DNA of 64,000 nucleotides, taken from contig CM067553.1 in the NCBI GenBank assembly GCA_034509755.1, positions 47,062,110-47,126,109 of the forward strand, in the 5' to 3' direction. The position numbers were made by a program, and so were the translations under genes. Shown here piece after piece: positions 31,150-39,622 of this stretch (position 1 is its first letter; every line of letters starts with the position of its first letter). Source of the stretch: Anisodus tanguticus (lineage: Eukaryota; Streptophyta; Magnoliopsida; Solanales; Solanaceae). The notes beneath the pieces were generated by a model that had not been told where the DNA came from, did not search any database, and saw nothing but the letters and a program-made list of their open reading frames with translations.

Positions 31150-31349
31150 GCCCAAGGGTGTGGCTTAGTAATCAATGAAGTGGGTGGAGAACCATAAGGT
31201 CTCAGGTTCAAATCCCAACGAAGATAAATCTGTCCAAGCCTTGGTGTCTGGGTTACCCGGTATCTATGTTGGTGGGAGGTAGTATGTACTCTGTGGAATT
31301 AGTCGAGGTGTGCAACAAGCTGACCTAAACAGTACGGTTATAAAAAAGT
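31150..31349 (+). mobile_element. tRNA-derived SINE, plus strand
   Basis: Head GCCCAAGGGTGTGGCTTAG..., B-box-like GGTTCAAATCCC, body GGTGGGAGGTAG...GGAATTAGTCGAGGTG, end GGTTATAAAAAA. It is the forward version of the element at 27883-28095. Imperfect flanks (TTTAGCC..TGC on both sides) look like a target duplication. Confidence 0.75.
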
Positions 31350-31464
31350 TGTTTAGCCTCTGCAATTTGTTTGTTCATGTAATGTGTAATTGCAGGTTGA
31401 GAAGTTAATCACATGTCTGTTTAGGTGACATTCTGCACTTCTTCTCTCTCTCTCGCTCTCTCTT

Positions 31465-31590
31465 TTAATAATGGTGGTGTTCCGTGTCCGGGCCAGATTG
31501 TGTGCACCTCACTGTTCCACTAGGTACCTACTACTTCCTAACCAAGTAATTTTGCTGAAATCACCTAACGTTTTTTTGTCTCTAGTGGAC
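31465..31590 (-). mobile_element. Degraded SINE fragment, minus strand
   Basis: Contains GTGTCCGGGCCAGATTGTGTG, CACTGTTCCACTAGGTACC and AAATCACCTAACG, in the same order as the tail and body of the SINE at 27883-28095. 5' head missing. Confidence 0.55.
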
Positions 31591-31740
31591 ATCCTGAACT
31601 TCTCATGTTTGGTTGGCAATTTCTTCATGCCCCAAATCTTGTTGTTAGAAGTTAGTTGCGGTTAGAAAGGAAAAAACTAATGGGGTCCCCATCAGGTTTC
31701 AATGATGTATTTGTCAAATAATGATATAGGAAACAAAGTC

Positions 31741-32029
31741 CTTGTAGGATTATTATTATTACTCTCCTACTATCTTACTTGTCGATTTTATTTTTACTTG
31801 TTTTCTTTGTTTCGGTTATCTAATTATTTGTTGTTTGCTACTATTCTCTTCTCCTTAGCTTCTTCACTAATATATTTCCTTTCCATACTTGATTTTGATA
31901 TGCTTTACTTGAGTCGAAGGTCTTTCGGAAAAAAAGTCTCTACCTTCACAAGATAGGGGTAAGACTGCGTACACACCACCCTCCCCAGACCCCACTTATG
32001 GAATTACACTGAGTATGTTGTTGTTGGAA
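31741..32029 (+). mobile_element. TS-type SINE (3' part well preserved)
   Basis: The 3' part reads GAGTCGAAGGTCTTTCGGAA, then GGGGTAAGACTGCGTACACACC, then CCCCAGACCCCACTTATGG, and ends GTTGTTGTTGG. I recognise this as the tobacco TS-like SINE. The AT-rich 5' part is degenerate, so the left boundary is approximate. Confidence 0.65.
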
Positions 32030-32133
32030 CAAAGCAATGTCAACATTGTTCTTCTCTCATAATGAAGTGGAACTTGTAAAGTAATTGAAGCAGTTGTTGG
32101 CAGTAATTGTTGTTAGTCCCTTTAATTTTGTAG

Positions 32134-32191
32134 GTTTGAGGTAATACAAGAAAAAGATGGAACAGAAGCAGAATATGCAGTGCATGTTGGA
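32134..32191 (+). other. Exon-like segment of unknown gene or relic
   Basis: A 58-base stretch preceded by a T-rich tract and TTTTGTAG and followed by GTAAGAATCC, consensus-like acceptor and donor sites. One frame is open (FEVIQEKDGTEAEYAVHVG). I cannot identify it. A second acceptor/donor pair lies at 32773-32855, but its frame does not continue from this one without a stop. It may be an exon relic or chance. Confidence 0.15.
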
Positions 32192-32299
32192 GTAAGAATC
32201 CGTTTGTTGTTTACTGGTGATTGAAACCAGACATTATCAACTTCTAGTGATAATTTCCTAAAGATGTTTTATGAGTTCAGACTTGACTACAACAGCTAA

Positions 32300-32475
32300 A
32301 TGTTTTTTTTCCGGTTTTTCACCCGGTGTTCGATACCCACATTGAGGCCGACTAATCCAGATGTGTGTTGGGAAGTCCAACTTCTTTTTTTTGGGAGGGG
32401 GGGTGAGTTAAAATGTTCCCTAACAAAGGCGATTTGATGGAGGGGTATTTACAAGTAGTAAGTTACCACCACACC
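32300..32475 (-). mobile_element. Degraded SINE, minus strand
   Basis: Poly-T followed by CCGGTTTTTCACCCGGTGTTCGATACCC and AGGCCGACTAATCC, then AATGTTCCCTAACAAAGG, and a head ending near ACCACCACACCACGAG. Same family as 3101-3285. Confidence 0.55.
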
Positions 32476-32994
32476 ACGAGTCCTCTGAACACGAAAAAGT
32501 TTCGGGCACAGTGGCAAAAGGGTTCAAAAAAATGTTTTAGGTCAGAGATTTGACTTTCAGCCGTGACATTTTTTTTAATCTCGTTTCCAACCCTGCTTCC
32601 GCCTCTATGTTGTACCATGCATGTCTCCAGTTCTCGAAGGATTTCAAACATTGCGACTAAAAAGTTCCCACTCACAACACAACCTCTGTACAAAAACTTG
32701 AAGGCAATATTGACAAACTAATTATTGGAGCAGATGTCTGAACTCTGAATGTATTTCTTTTGGCTCCATCAGGAAATATTGGACTTAACCAGTTGGTCAT
32801 TTTGTGTCAGTACCATGGCCTAGCTCATTCTGCAATTTGTCCAGCTTCCAAGCATGTGAGTGTTAGTACAATTATTTCATGATGTTTTCACAAGCAATTA
32901 TACTCTCTTTCACACCACATGATCATGTCATGAACTTCTTAACTGCTTCCACATGATCATGTGATGACTTCTTATTATTGTTTTTTTTTTAGTC
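32476..32994. other. Intergenic spacer between SINE copies
   Basis: No supported gene. A weak exon-like segment is at 32773-32855 (see 32134-32191). The direct repeat ACATGATCATGT appears twice near 32917-32965. Confidence 0.4.
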
Positions 32995-33010
32995 ATATAG
33001 AAATTTTGGC
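32995..33010. repeat. Target site duplication of Au-like SINE, left copy
   Basis: ATATAGAAATTTTGGC; repeated without mismatch at 33133-33148 after the element's T tail. Confidence 0.92.
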
Positions 33011-33132
33011 CGTGGAAACAGCCTCTTGCAGAAATGTGAGGTAAGACTGCGTACAATAGACCCTTGTGGTCCGGCCCTTCCCCGGACCCCGCGCATAACG
33101 GGAGCTTAGTGCACCGGGCTCCCCTTTTTTTT
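33011..33132 (+). mobile_element. Au-like SINE (short, likely 5'-truncated)
   Basis: Begins CGTGGAAACAGCCTCTTGC, contains GACTGCGTACAATAGACCC and CCGGACCCCGCGCATAACG, and ends GGGCTCCCCTTTTTTTT. Perfect 16-bp target duplication on both sides. The 3' end and T tail fit Au-type SINEs; the tRNA-like head is missing. Confidence 0.85.
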
Positions 33133-33148
33133 ATATAGAAATTTTGGC
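33133..33148. repeat. Target site duplication of Au-like SINE, right copy
   Basis: Perfect partner of 32995-33010. Confidence 0.92.
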
Positions 33149-33698
33149 ACAGATTCCTGCATATATAAACACGTGATTTTGGTAATGATACTGTCAGGAT
33201 TAACTTGCGCGCATCTCAGATCAACTATTTAATTGGGTAGCTGCTATTAGTATGCAAGGAAGCAAGTTAAATTGTGTAAATTAGGATTTAAACAAAAAAA
33301 ATATTATACATGTATATTATTTTGAATCCCTTTAATATAAGAGAAATATTGGTTCAATTCCCAGATATGGTATTTTTGGATTTTTTAAAACTTTCTTGTC
33401 AAAAATTCCGACTTTGTCACAGCTTGTTACCTCTTACTAATATAGGTATCAGATAAATATTTCCAACAACGCTTCGATTGATGAGTATAAATCACACTGT
33501 TTTTTTTCTCCCCGTAGGATTTAAATCTTGATCTTGCTTGATTTTCATTCTATTTCATTGATCATTAGGTCACACTGAACACCTTATTCTTGGTTGCCTT
33601 ACTAAGTTCAGCTCCATTTTGGGTCCAAGCATCATTAATTCATCATCTTATTAGTTAATTGGTTGTTGTTATTTTACAATCAAACACAAAGAGGCATA

Positions 33699-33804
33699 TG
33701 TGGGCGGATCTGCGAACACATGATATATATTCCGTAGAACTCAATAGTTTTAGTCCAATCTTAAATTTGTGTTAAAAAAATATCTATATTATCTATATGA
33801 AATT
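33699..33804. mobile_element. hAT-type MITE, left part (interrupted by the small gypsy element)
   Basis: Begins near TGTGGGCGGATCTGCG and has the internal text of a common (CAGGGGCGGAT-type) MITE, including AGTTTTAGTCCAATCTTAAA. It stops at the left LTR of the element at 33805. The remaining part continues at 37037. Confidence 0.55.
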
Positions 33805-34367
33805 TGTATAAGGTGAAAATCGGTACGACACGTGGCAAGATTTAAGTATGGAGTTTGAGGGAGGCGGATGAGTTCTACATAGGATGCAAGTGAAACCGGG
33901 GTAGGTCGGATGTCAAGACAAGACCGGATAGAAACCGAGCCAGCTGACACTGGGTAAAGATGGCGCCATCCGTTACTCTTTCATCATTAAGGAGACTTTA
34001 TTAGCTTTAATTGCATTTAATTAGAGAGGGAATCTCGGTCATTAACACCTTAATTCATAGATGTAAAAGGAGTCCAACCTTCATGTTGGAAGGGCATCTC
34101 ATTCTCATTATCCACACTTGTACGATCTTATTTATTTCGATTATAATCATAACTCATTTTTTCTCATAACCGAAGCAATTAAGTTGAGGCACGCACCAAT
34201 CTTGATGAAGGAATTCATCTTGATTTACGACATTACAGACTAAGTTTCTTACTTATTATTTCCATTTTGTTACTTGTTGTTAACTGTTTATTACTTTACA
34301 TTGCAAATCAAACCACGTATCCTTAAAATCACTTACAAATTCAACTGTATCTTTTTTGGGGTAAATA
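33805..34367 (+). repeat. 5' LTR of small gypsy element
   Basis: A 563-bp LTR starting TGTATAAGGTG and ending GGGGTAAATA (terminal CA decayed to TA). Shares most of its sequence, including GACAAGACCGGATAG and ATCATTAAGGAGAC, with 36480-37036, which lacks about 50 bp near the middle but has extra bases elsewhere. Confidence 0.85.
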
Positions 34368-34369
34368 TT

Positions 34370-34387
34370 TTGGCACCACTGTGGGCC
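34370..34387 (+). promoter_or_regulatory. Primer binding site of small gypsy element
   Basis: TTGGCACCACTGTGGGCC, two bases after the LTR, resembles the TTGGCGCC...TGTGGG primer sites of plant Ty3/gypsy elements. The tRNA is not assigned. Confidence 0.55.
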
Positions 34388-34439
34388 TAAGTATAATAGT
34401 GGTGATTTGTTCAAACTCAAATTTCACTTGTTGCTTTTG

Positions 34440-35337
34440 AGATTTTGTGAAAACAGGTCAATACCGAACACTTGCAAAATGGTTAGCGAATTCATGTTGA
34501 GGTTAGCGACAACAATAACAGCAACGGCCCGCCTGTCGACCCAATAACTGGCGAGCATCAGCATAACCCCTTGGTTTCACCTAGAGGTATAGAAGGTTAC
34601 GTGAGAAAACACCGAACGATGATGACGACGACGAAATAGATTTGGCTCGAATCTTTAACACGATGAAGGAGCAATAGGAGGCTATCACCCAGTTGCAAAA
34701 CAAAAGTAACAGGACAAGTGAGATAGATGAAACTCATCCCGTCTGGGATGAAGATTAGGTCCGAGAAGAGGATCGAGTCGAAGGAGACGACACTGGTTCG
34801 GGAGCAAATGAGTCCTCAGAGGTCTTGAAAAATGCTCCAAGCTTTAACTAAGTGAACGGATACAAATGAAAAGAAGGTTGAAACCTACAATTTATGGGTA
34901 GACCAGATTCCTAGAGTACCTCCGATTCTGAAGGGACCAGACTCGAAGAGATATATCCAGTTGTCATTCCACTGAGCGCAGCTCTGAAGTTGATACCAAA
35001 AAGGTTTGAAATGCCAGATCTACCGAAGTATGATGGAACTACGGATCCGCAGGAGCATGTGACCTCGTACACTTGTGTGGTGAAAGGAAATGACATACAC
35101 CCGGATGAGATCAAATCGGTGTTGCTGAAGAAATTTGGTGAAATATTGTCCAAAGGGGAAATGACATGGAGGATACTAATCGTGGTTTTGATCTTTCCAT
35201 CGGTTTTTGAAAAGTATTTTCCATGTCCGGTCTCTATGCGGATAAGTGCTTATAATTTTCTCAACCCATATGTGAAGGTTCTCGAAATGGGTCGGAGTCC
35301 AGCGGACAACTTACAAGGTGACAACAAAAAACCTTAG
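34440..35337 (+). pseudogene. gag remnant of small gypsy element
   Basis: The plus-strand frame is broken by several stops. The best part (34990-35160) reads RFEMPDLPKYDGTTDPQEH and LLKKFGE, a retrotransposon gag core motif. After about 35165 the match to gag is lost, and protease and polymerase are absent. It cannot make a functional capsid protein. Confidence 0.75.
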
Positions 35338-35399
35338 AATAAATTGTCAATTGAAGCTATTATACAAAATCAAGGAGAATGATTGTTGGTACTTACGGT

Positions 35400-36089
35400 T
35401 TAAGTTTCATTCCTTCGGGAAAGACATGAACCTAGCCAGAATAATTTTAGCGATAGAAACCGTGATAAAATGCTCCATCCAACCTCGATCTCGATCTTGT
35501 CGATACGTGAGATGATGGAAAATTTACCTCGTTTTGAGATCTGGACGATCCCGCCACGGAAGAATCTTGGAACGTACAATCGAATAAGATGATCCAGGGT
35601 AAAAATTTCATCAACCTTGTTGGCCAGAAATCGGAGGCAGGTCACGGCCCTCCAGACGGACGGACCAATTTGTGCAAGACATAAATTGTAAGTCTTGCAC
35701 ATTTCTAAGATCACATTGTCGGAGGAACCAGATTGAAGGTGAAAGGGTAAGTGTAGACATTGAAGTACCCAGACATGTAGATAGTAATATCTTTATCCGG
35801 GCCTGGTATAATGATCCCGGAGAGGCCGGTCCAAACACAGTCTTTCCAAACCGTGTCGAGGACGGAAGGATTTATGGAGGTCGACCAGTTTTTAAGCCTC
35901 TTCACCTCGGTCGAATTTTGAAGTGGAAACACGAACGGAAAATTCGTTATCAAAATGAAAAGTCGATGAAAGCATATCAACGGATTTAGGCTCGACGATA
36001 GCCTGAGTTTTAGGTGATCCACCCGTGGCATCGTCAGTGGCCAGCAGGGATGAAGGTGTCGGAGAATAAGAATGGGTGGTTTTAGCCAT
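35400..36089 (-). pseudogene. Antisense Transposase_28-like ORF of small gypsy element
   Basis: On the minus strand a protein starts at Met 36089 (MAKTTHSYSP). It shifts frame near 35900 and continues with YFNVYTYPFTFNLVPP (up to 35711), then FLANKVDEIFTLDHLIRLY and FFRGGIVQ (35400-35714). The pattern resembles the N-terminal part of plant Transposase_28 (PF04195) proteins. The orientation is opposite to gag in the same element. Two frame breaks make it non-functional here; the normal role of the protein is unknown. Confidence 0.65.
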
Positions 36090-36479
36090 GATGAAGAAGA
36101 TTTAAAAGTATGAGGGTTTGAAGATTTGAAGGTATGAAGGTTTGAGGATCTGGTGATATGAAGACTTGAAGATCTGAAGATTTGAGAAAGGAATTTGCAG
36201 AATTGAAAAATGGAAAAGAAAAGTTTTTATAGGGGTCGTTATTCATCATTACGAAACATTTTGGTGAACCAGCCGAAGAGGCGGTATAATCAGAAGATAA
36301 CACGTGTCCGAAGTTACAGAATGATAAGACGTGAGCCAGAGTTTGGAGAAGAGAAACGTTTCGCTTCCCGCCTATTTCAGAGTAATTTAAAAAGAAGCTT
36401 GAAAGAGAAGGCAATGAAGAAATTATTTCCACTTCCTGTTACTTCGATAAACTTTGGTATGGAAAGTGTGGGGACTATC

Positions 36480-37036
36480 TGCATACAGTAAAAATAAGCA
36501 CGACACATGGCTAGATTTAGGTATGGAGTTCGAGGGAGGCGGATGCGTTCTACATAGGCTTCAAGTGACATCGGGGTAGGTCGGATGTCAAGACAAGACC
36601 GGATAGCAATCGCGCCAGCTGACACCGGGTAAAGAACCGAAGGTGTTCAATGTGTACCCGTTTCGGATATGCCGCCAGATGTTACTCTTCCATCATTAAG
36701 GAGACTTTATTAACTTTAATTGCATTAACACCTTAATTCATAGCTATAAAAGGAGAAGGACATCACATTCTCATTATTCACACTTGTACGATCTTACTAA
36801 TTGCGATTATAATCATAAGCTCTCATTTTTGGCTCATAACCGAAGCAATTAAGCTGAAGCACGGACCAATCTTGCTGAAGGAATTCATCTTGATTTACGG
36901 CATTACAGACTAATTTTCTTACTTACTATTTCTATTTTGTTACTTATTGTTAACCGTTTATTACTTTACATTGCAAATCAATCCACGTATCCTTAAAACT
37001 ACTTACAAATTCAACTGTACATTTTTTGGGTAAACA
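36480..37036 (+). repeat. 3' LTR of small gypsy element
   Basis: A 557-bp LTR starting TGCATACAG and ending GGGTAAACA, the partner of 33805-34367. The two LTRs differ at many positions, so the insertion is much older than the Ogre-like one. Confidence 0.85.
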
Positions 37037-37104
37037 AAATGCAATAAATAAAAAGAATTGTAAATTCAGAATATATATACTTAAAATCTAAATTCGTCTC
37101 TCTG
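37037..37104. mobile_element. hAT-type MITE, right part
   Basis: Continues the MITE begun at 33699 and ends near AAATTCGTCTCTCTG, the inverted form of the left terminus. Its interruption shows that the gypsy element jumped into an existing MITE. Confidence 0.5.
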
Positions 37105-38237
37105 TATAATGATAATGTTAGAGCGAATTTCTTCGTGTCAAAAACAAAACAAAAAAAAAGTTAACAATTATGAAAGTACATAGTAATATAATAGTTGTAG
37201 TAGCTAATACAGCTCAAATCAAAAGTTTTATGTTCTTGAAAATATCAATAACCATGTAAATATGCATTTATGACCCACCCTTTTGGAGGGGTGTAAGACT
37301 TTTTTCTGTCTCTATTGAAAAGGGCAAGTGCAATTGTCTTATTCTCAATAAGAAGGTGACCTCAAAACTTTACATTTTCACTAATCATGTCCAATCAAAT
37401 TTTAATGAAATAAAATAGGAAAAAAACACCTATTGTGACCTCATTTACTCCAAACTATAACTTTTCAAGTGTGCTCTTGAATATTTTATTTCATTTTACT
37501 TGTTCTCGTGGAAGAGGGAGTAGTGGCGTACTCAATTTTTTTTTTGTAAGCTATGACAATATTTGAACAAGTAAATATATGAATAAATTACTATAATAAC
37601 AAATGATGTCACTTTTTATATAAATACCTGATATTTTTATTTTATTTAGTATATATACGCATTATGTAAAAAAGTTCGACGAAGCAATATCATTTGACAC
37701 CGTTTGAAGCAAGGTATATCCTCCGTGGGAGGGTGGCTTGAGAAAGATAAATAATTGATAACCCTTGCATTTGTAACATATATATAATATATATTGTTTT
37801 CCTTTAGAACTAATTAATGATATACACAAATTGGGATTACAATATCATCAAATGGTGTGATGTGATAGTTTCGATCCCTTCATCCTTAATCAAATATCTC
37901 GAATTTCATATTCGGAAGTGAAAAGTATTTGATAGGAGGTGGGTTTATCCAGCATGAATTTGAATTAGTCGAGTCAATAACTTCGACAAATGATTATGAA
38001 TTATGTACTTTGATGGTGCTGCTCATCAAGATGGAACTAGAGTCCTCTTTCTTACTTCTGTTGAATTCTGATTATAAAGCCGCATCATCAAGATGGAACT
38101 CGAGTCCTCTTTCTTACTTCTGTTGAATTCTGATTATAAAGCCGCATCGGACCAATCCAACCAGCTATCAGCGAAATTGGAAGAAAACTTTCTTTCTCTT
38201 TATGAATAATCAATCAAAAAAAAGATTACACTAAATC
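37105..38237. other. Intergenic region downstream of the OVATE gene
   Basis: No supported gene. AT-rich. The 62-bp tandem duplication at about 38025-38147 is listed separately. The last ~60 bases would belong to the OVATE 3' untranslated region. Confidence 0.5.
38025..38147. repeat. 62-bp tandem duplication
   Basis: Two adjacent copies of a segment starting CATCAAGATGGAACT and ending AAAGCCG. They differ by one base near the start (CTAGAG versus CTCGAG). Period 62 bp. Confidence 0.9.
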
Positions 38238-38966
38238 CTAGGGGACTTTGCCATTTTCTTGCTCCTCAATCTCCTTATGTCCTAAAGAAGACAGAGGAGA
38301 AGAGGGGCAAGAAAAAGAAGAAGAAGCAGCAGAAGAATAAGAAGTAATAGAATTATCAGAAGTAGTACTCGGAGTAGTAGGGATAACAAGTTCCATAAGC
38401 AAATCGACGAAAGCACCTAAAACATATCCATGATTCACTTCACCATTCATTTTCAAATACCATGCTAATAGCTCTTGCAAATTTTCCCAATCTTTAATCC
38501 CTTGTGTCTCCACCATTTCCTTCATTGAATTCTTGAAATCCAAATAAGGGTCCTTTGATTCCATAGACAAAATTACACTCTCTTTGAATGGCAAATCGTT
38601 TTCTTGATTTTCCACTTCTTGCTCTTGGTATATACATAGTTTTTTTGGTTCTTGAATTATTGAACTTGTAGCACCAGGTTCAAAAAATAACCTTTCTGAT
38701 CTAGCCCTTTTTATGATTTCTTCATGAGATTCTATGGAAATGCTATTGCTAACTGATTGATTTGATGATGAAGTTGTGAAAAAAGATTCCGGGGTTTCAA
38801 TTCCATCAAAAGGGTCAAAGAATACTGAATTTATAGTCTTGAAAATGTTATCATCAGCTCTAAAAGATAGAGTCTTGGAATGTGTACAAGATGGCCATTG
38901 CCAAGTGGCGAGCCCCGTTGTTTCTCTTTTCTTGAAAATAGAAGAGATCTTCAATTTCTTGGCCAT
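38238..38966 (-). CDS. OFP: OVATE family protein (OFP13/15-like)
   Basis: Intact 242-codon minus-strand frame without introns, typical for plant OFP genes. The N-terminus MAKKLKISSIFKKRET has clustered basic residues that could act in nuclear import, followed by WQWPSCTHSKTLSFR, a conserved motif of this OFP subgroup. The C-terminal OVATE domain (about 127-194) includes PFKESVILSMESKDPYLDFK, MVETQGI, WENLQELLAWYLKMN and AFVDLLMEL. A Ser-rich tail follows. OFPs are plant-specific transcriptional repressors that interact with homeodomain (KNOX/BELL) and TRM proteins and influence organ shape. A TATATAA element on the minus strand near 39072-39078 is well placed for its promoter. The exact orthologue is not determined. 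Confidence 0.93.
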   Translation of the reverse strand: MAKKLKISSIFKKRETTGLATWQWPSCTHSKTLSFRADDNIFKTINSVFFDPFDGIETPESFFTTSSSNQSVSNSISIESHEEIIKRARSERLFFEPGATSSIIQEPKKLCIYQEQEVENQENDLPFKESVILSMESKDPYLDFKNSMKEMVETQGIKDWENLQELLAWYLKMNGEVNHGYVLGAFVDLLMELVIPTTPSTTSDNSITSYSSAASSSFSCPSSPLSSLGHKEIEEQENGKVP

Positions 38967-39069
38967 AAAATGATAGTTTTGGACTTAGGGATTTTGAGAT
39001 TTTTCTAAGTTCTTTGTTGAGTATAGAGTTTTAATGGAGTTTTTTGGATATGAAAACTTGTGACTATTG

Positions 39070-39079
39070 ATTATATAAT
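39070..39079 (-). promoter_or_regulatory. Likely TATA box of the OVATE gene
   Basis: Minus strand reads CATTATATAATCA, about 100 bp upstream of the start codon at 38966. Suitable position for the core promoter; not tested. Confidence 0.5.
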
Positions 39080-39281
39080 GAAGGGGAGAGAGAGAGGAAG
39101 GTGGAAAGGAAATGGAGGTAGTAGGACATTTCATGTGTTTATTTAATTGCAGGCTTGAAGAATTTAATAAGAATTAAATGCAAATGAACATAGTAGTACT
39201 TCTTTGTTTGAGATTTCATATTCTAGTCCCGTGAATAAAAACTTAATAAGAAGTCTCAGAGCTTATGGGGTTTGAGCTTTA

Positions 39282-39495
39282 GAGTGAAACATAACAATAC
39301 TTCCCTATCATTAACAAGAAGTCTTACGCGGCGGTGTAAATTTAAATTAATCGGAGTGAAATATAACAATAATTCTCTACTCTTAACAAGAAGTCTTAAT
39401 TGCACGGAGAGAATTTGAATTAGTCGAAGTGAAACGTAACAATACTTCTCTATCCTTAATAAGAAGTCTTTCGTTGTGCAAATTTAAATAAGTCG
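39282..39495. repeat. Three tandem copies of a ~71-bp repeat
   Basis: Each unit has GTGAAAC(A/G)TAACAATACTT, TCTCTA, AACAAGAAGTCTT and ends AATTAGTCG or similar. Units begin near 39282, 39354 and 39427. A partial unit precedes them. They lie upstream of the OVATE gene. Confidence 0.8.
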
Positions 39496-39520
39496 GGATC
39501 TCAAAATAGATATCTAATAC

Positions 39521-39622
39521 CTATATTACTCGAACTCTCCAAAAATGTTATGGTGCTCATGTCAAATTTTGCAGGATTCGACACGCTCTCATCAATATTT
39601 TTGAAGAGTCCAGACAACATAG
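39521..39622. mobile_element. Short foldback MITE upstream of OVATE gene
   Basis: A 102-bp unit with nearly matching ends CTATATTACTCGAACTCTCC and GAAGAGTCCAGACAACATAG. It resembles a common Solanaceae foldback element. No coding capacity. Confidence 0.6.

Larger units (their letters stand above)
33805..37036 (+). mobile_element. Small Ty3/gypsy derivative with antisense ORF
   Basis: A 3.2-kb element with related LTRs of about 560 bp (33805-34367 and 36480-37036). Flanks AAATT and AAATG are a 4/5-matching target duplication. The internal region holds a gag fragment on the plus strand and remains of an ORF on the minus strand; pol is missing. Such antisense ORFs (Pfam Transposase_28, 'putative gypsy type transposon') are known from Tat-lineage elements such as Grande. 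I infer a non-autonomous Tat relative. Confidence 0.8.

Noticed and set aside
31702..31956. 84-codon plus-strand frame
   Set aside because: Lies within the AT-rich part of a TS-type SINE and has no recognisable domain.
36210..36491. 93-codon plus-strand frame
   Set aside because: Basic, low-complexity frame spanning the inner border of the 3' LTR of the small gypsy element; no domain.
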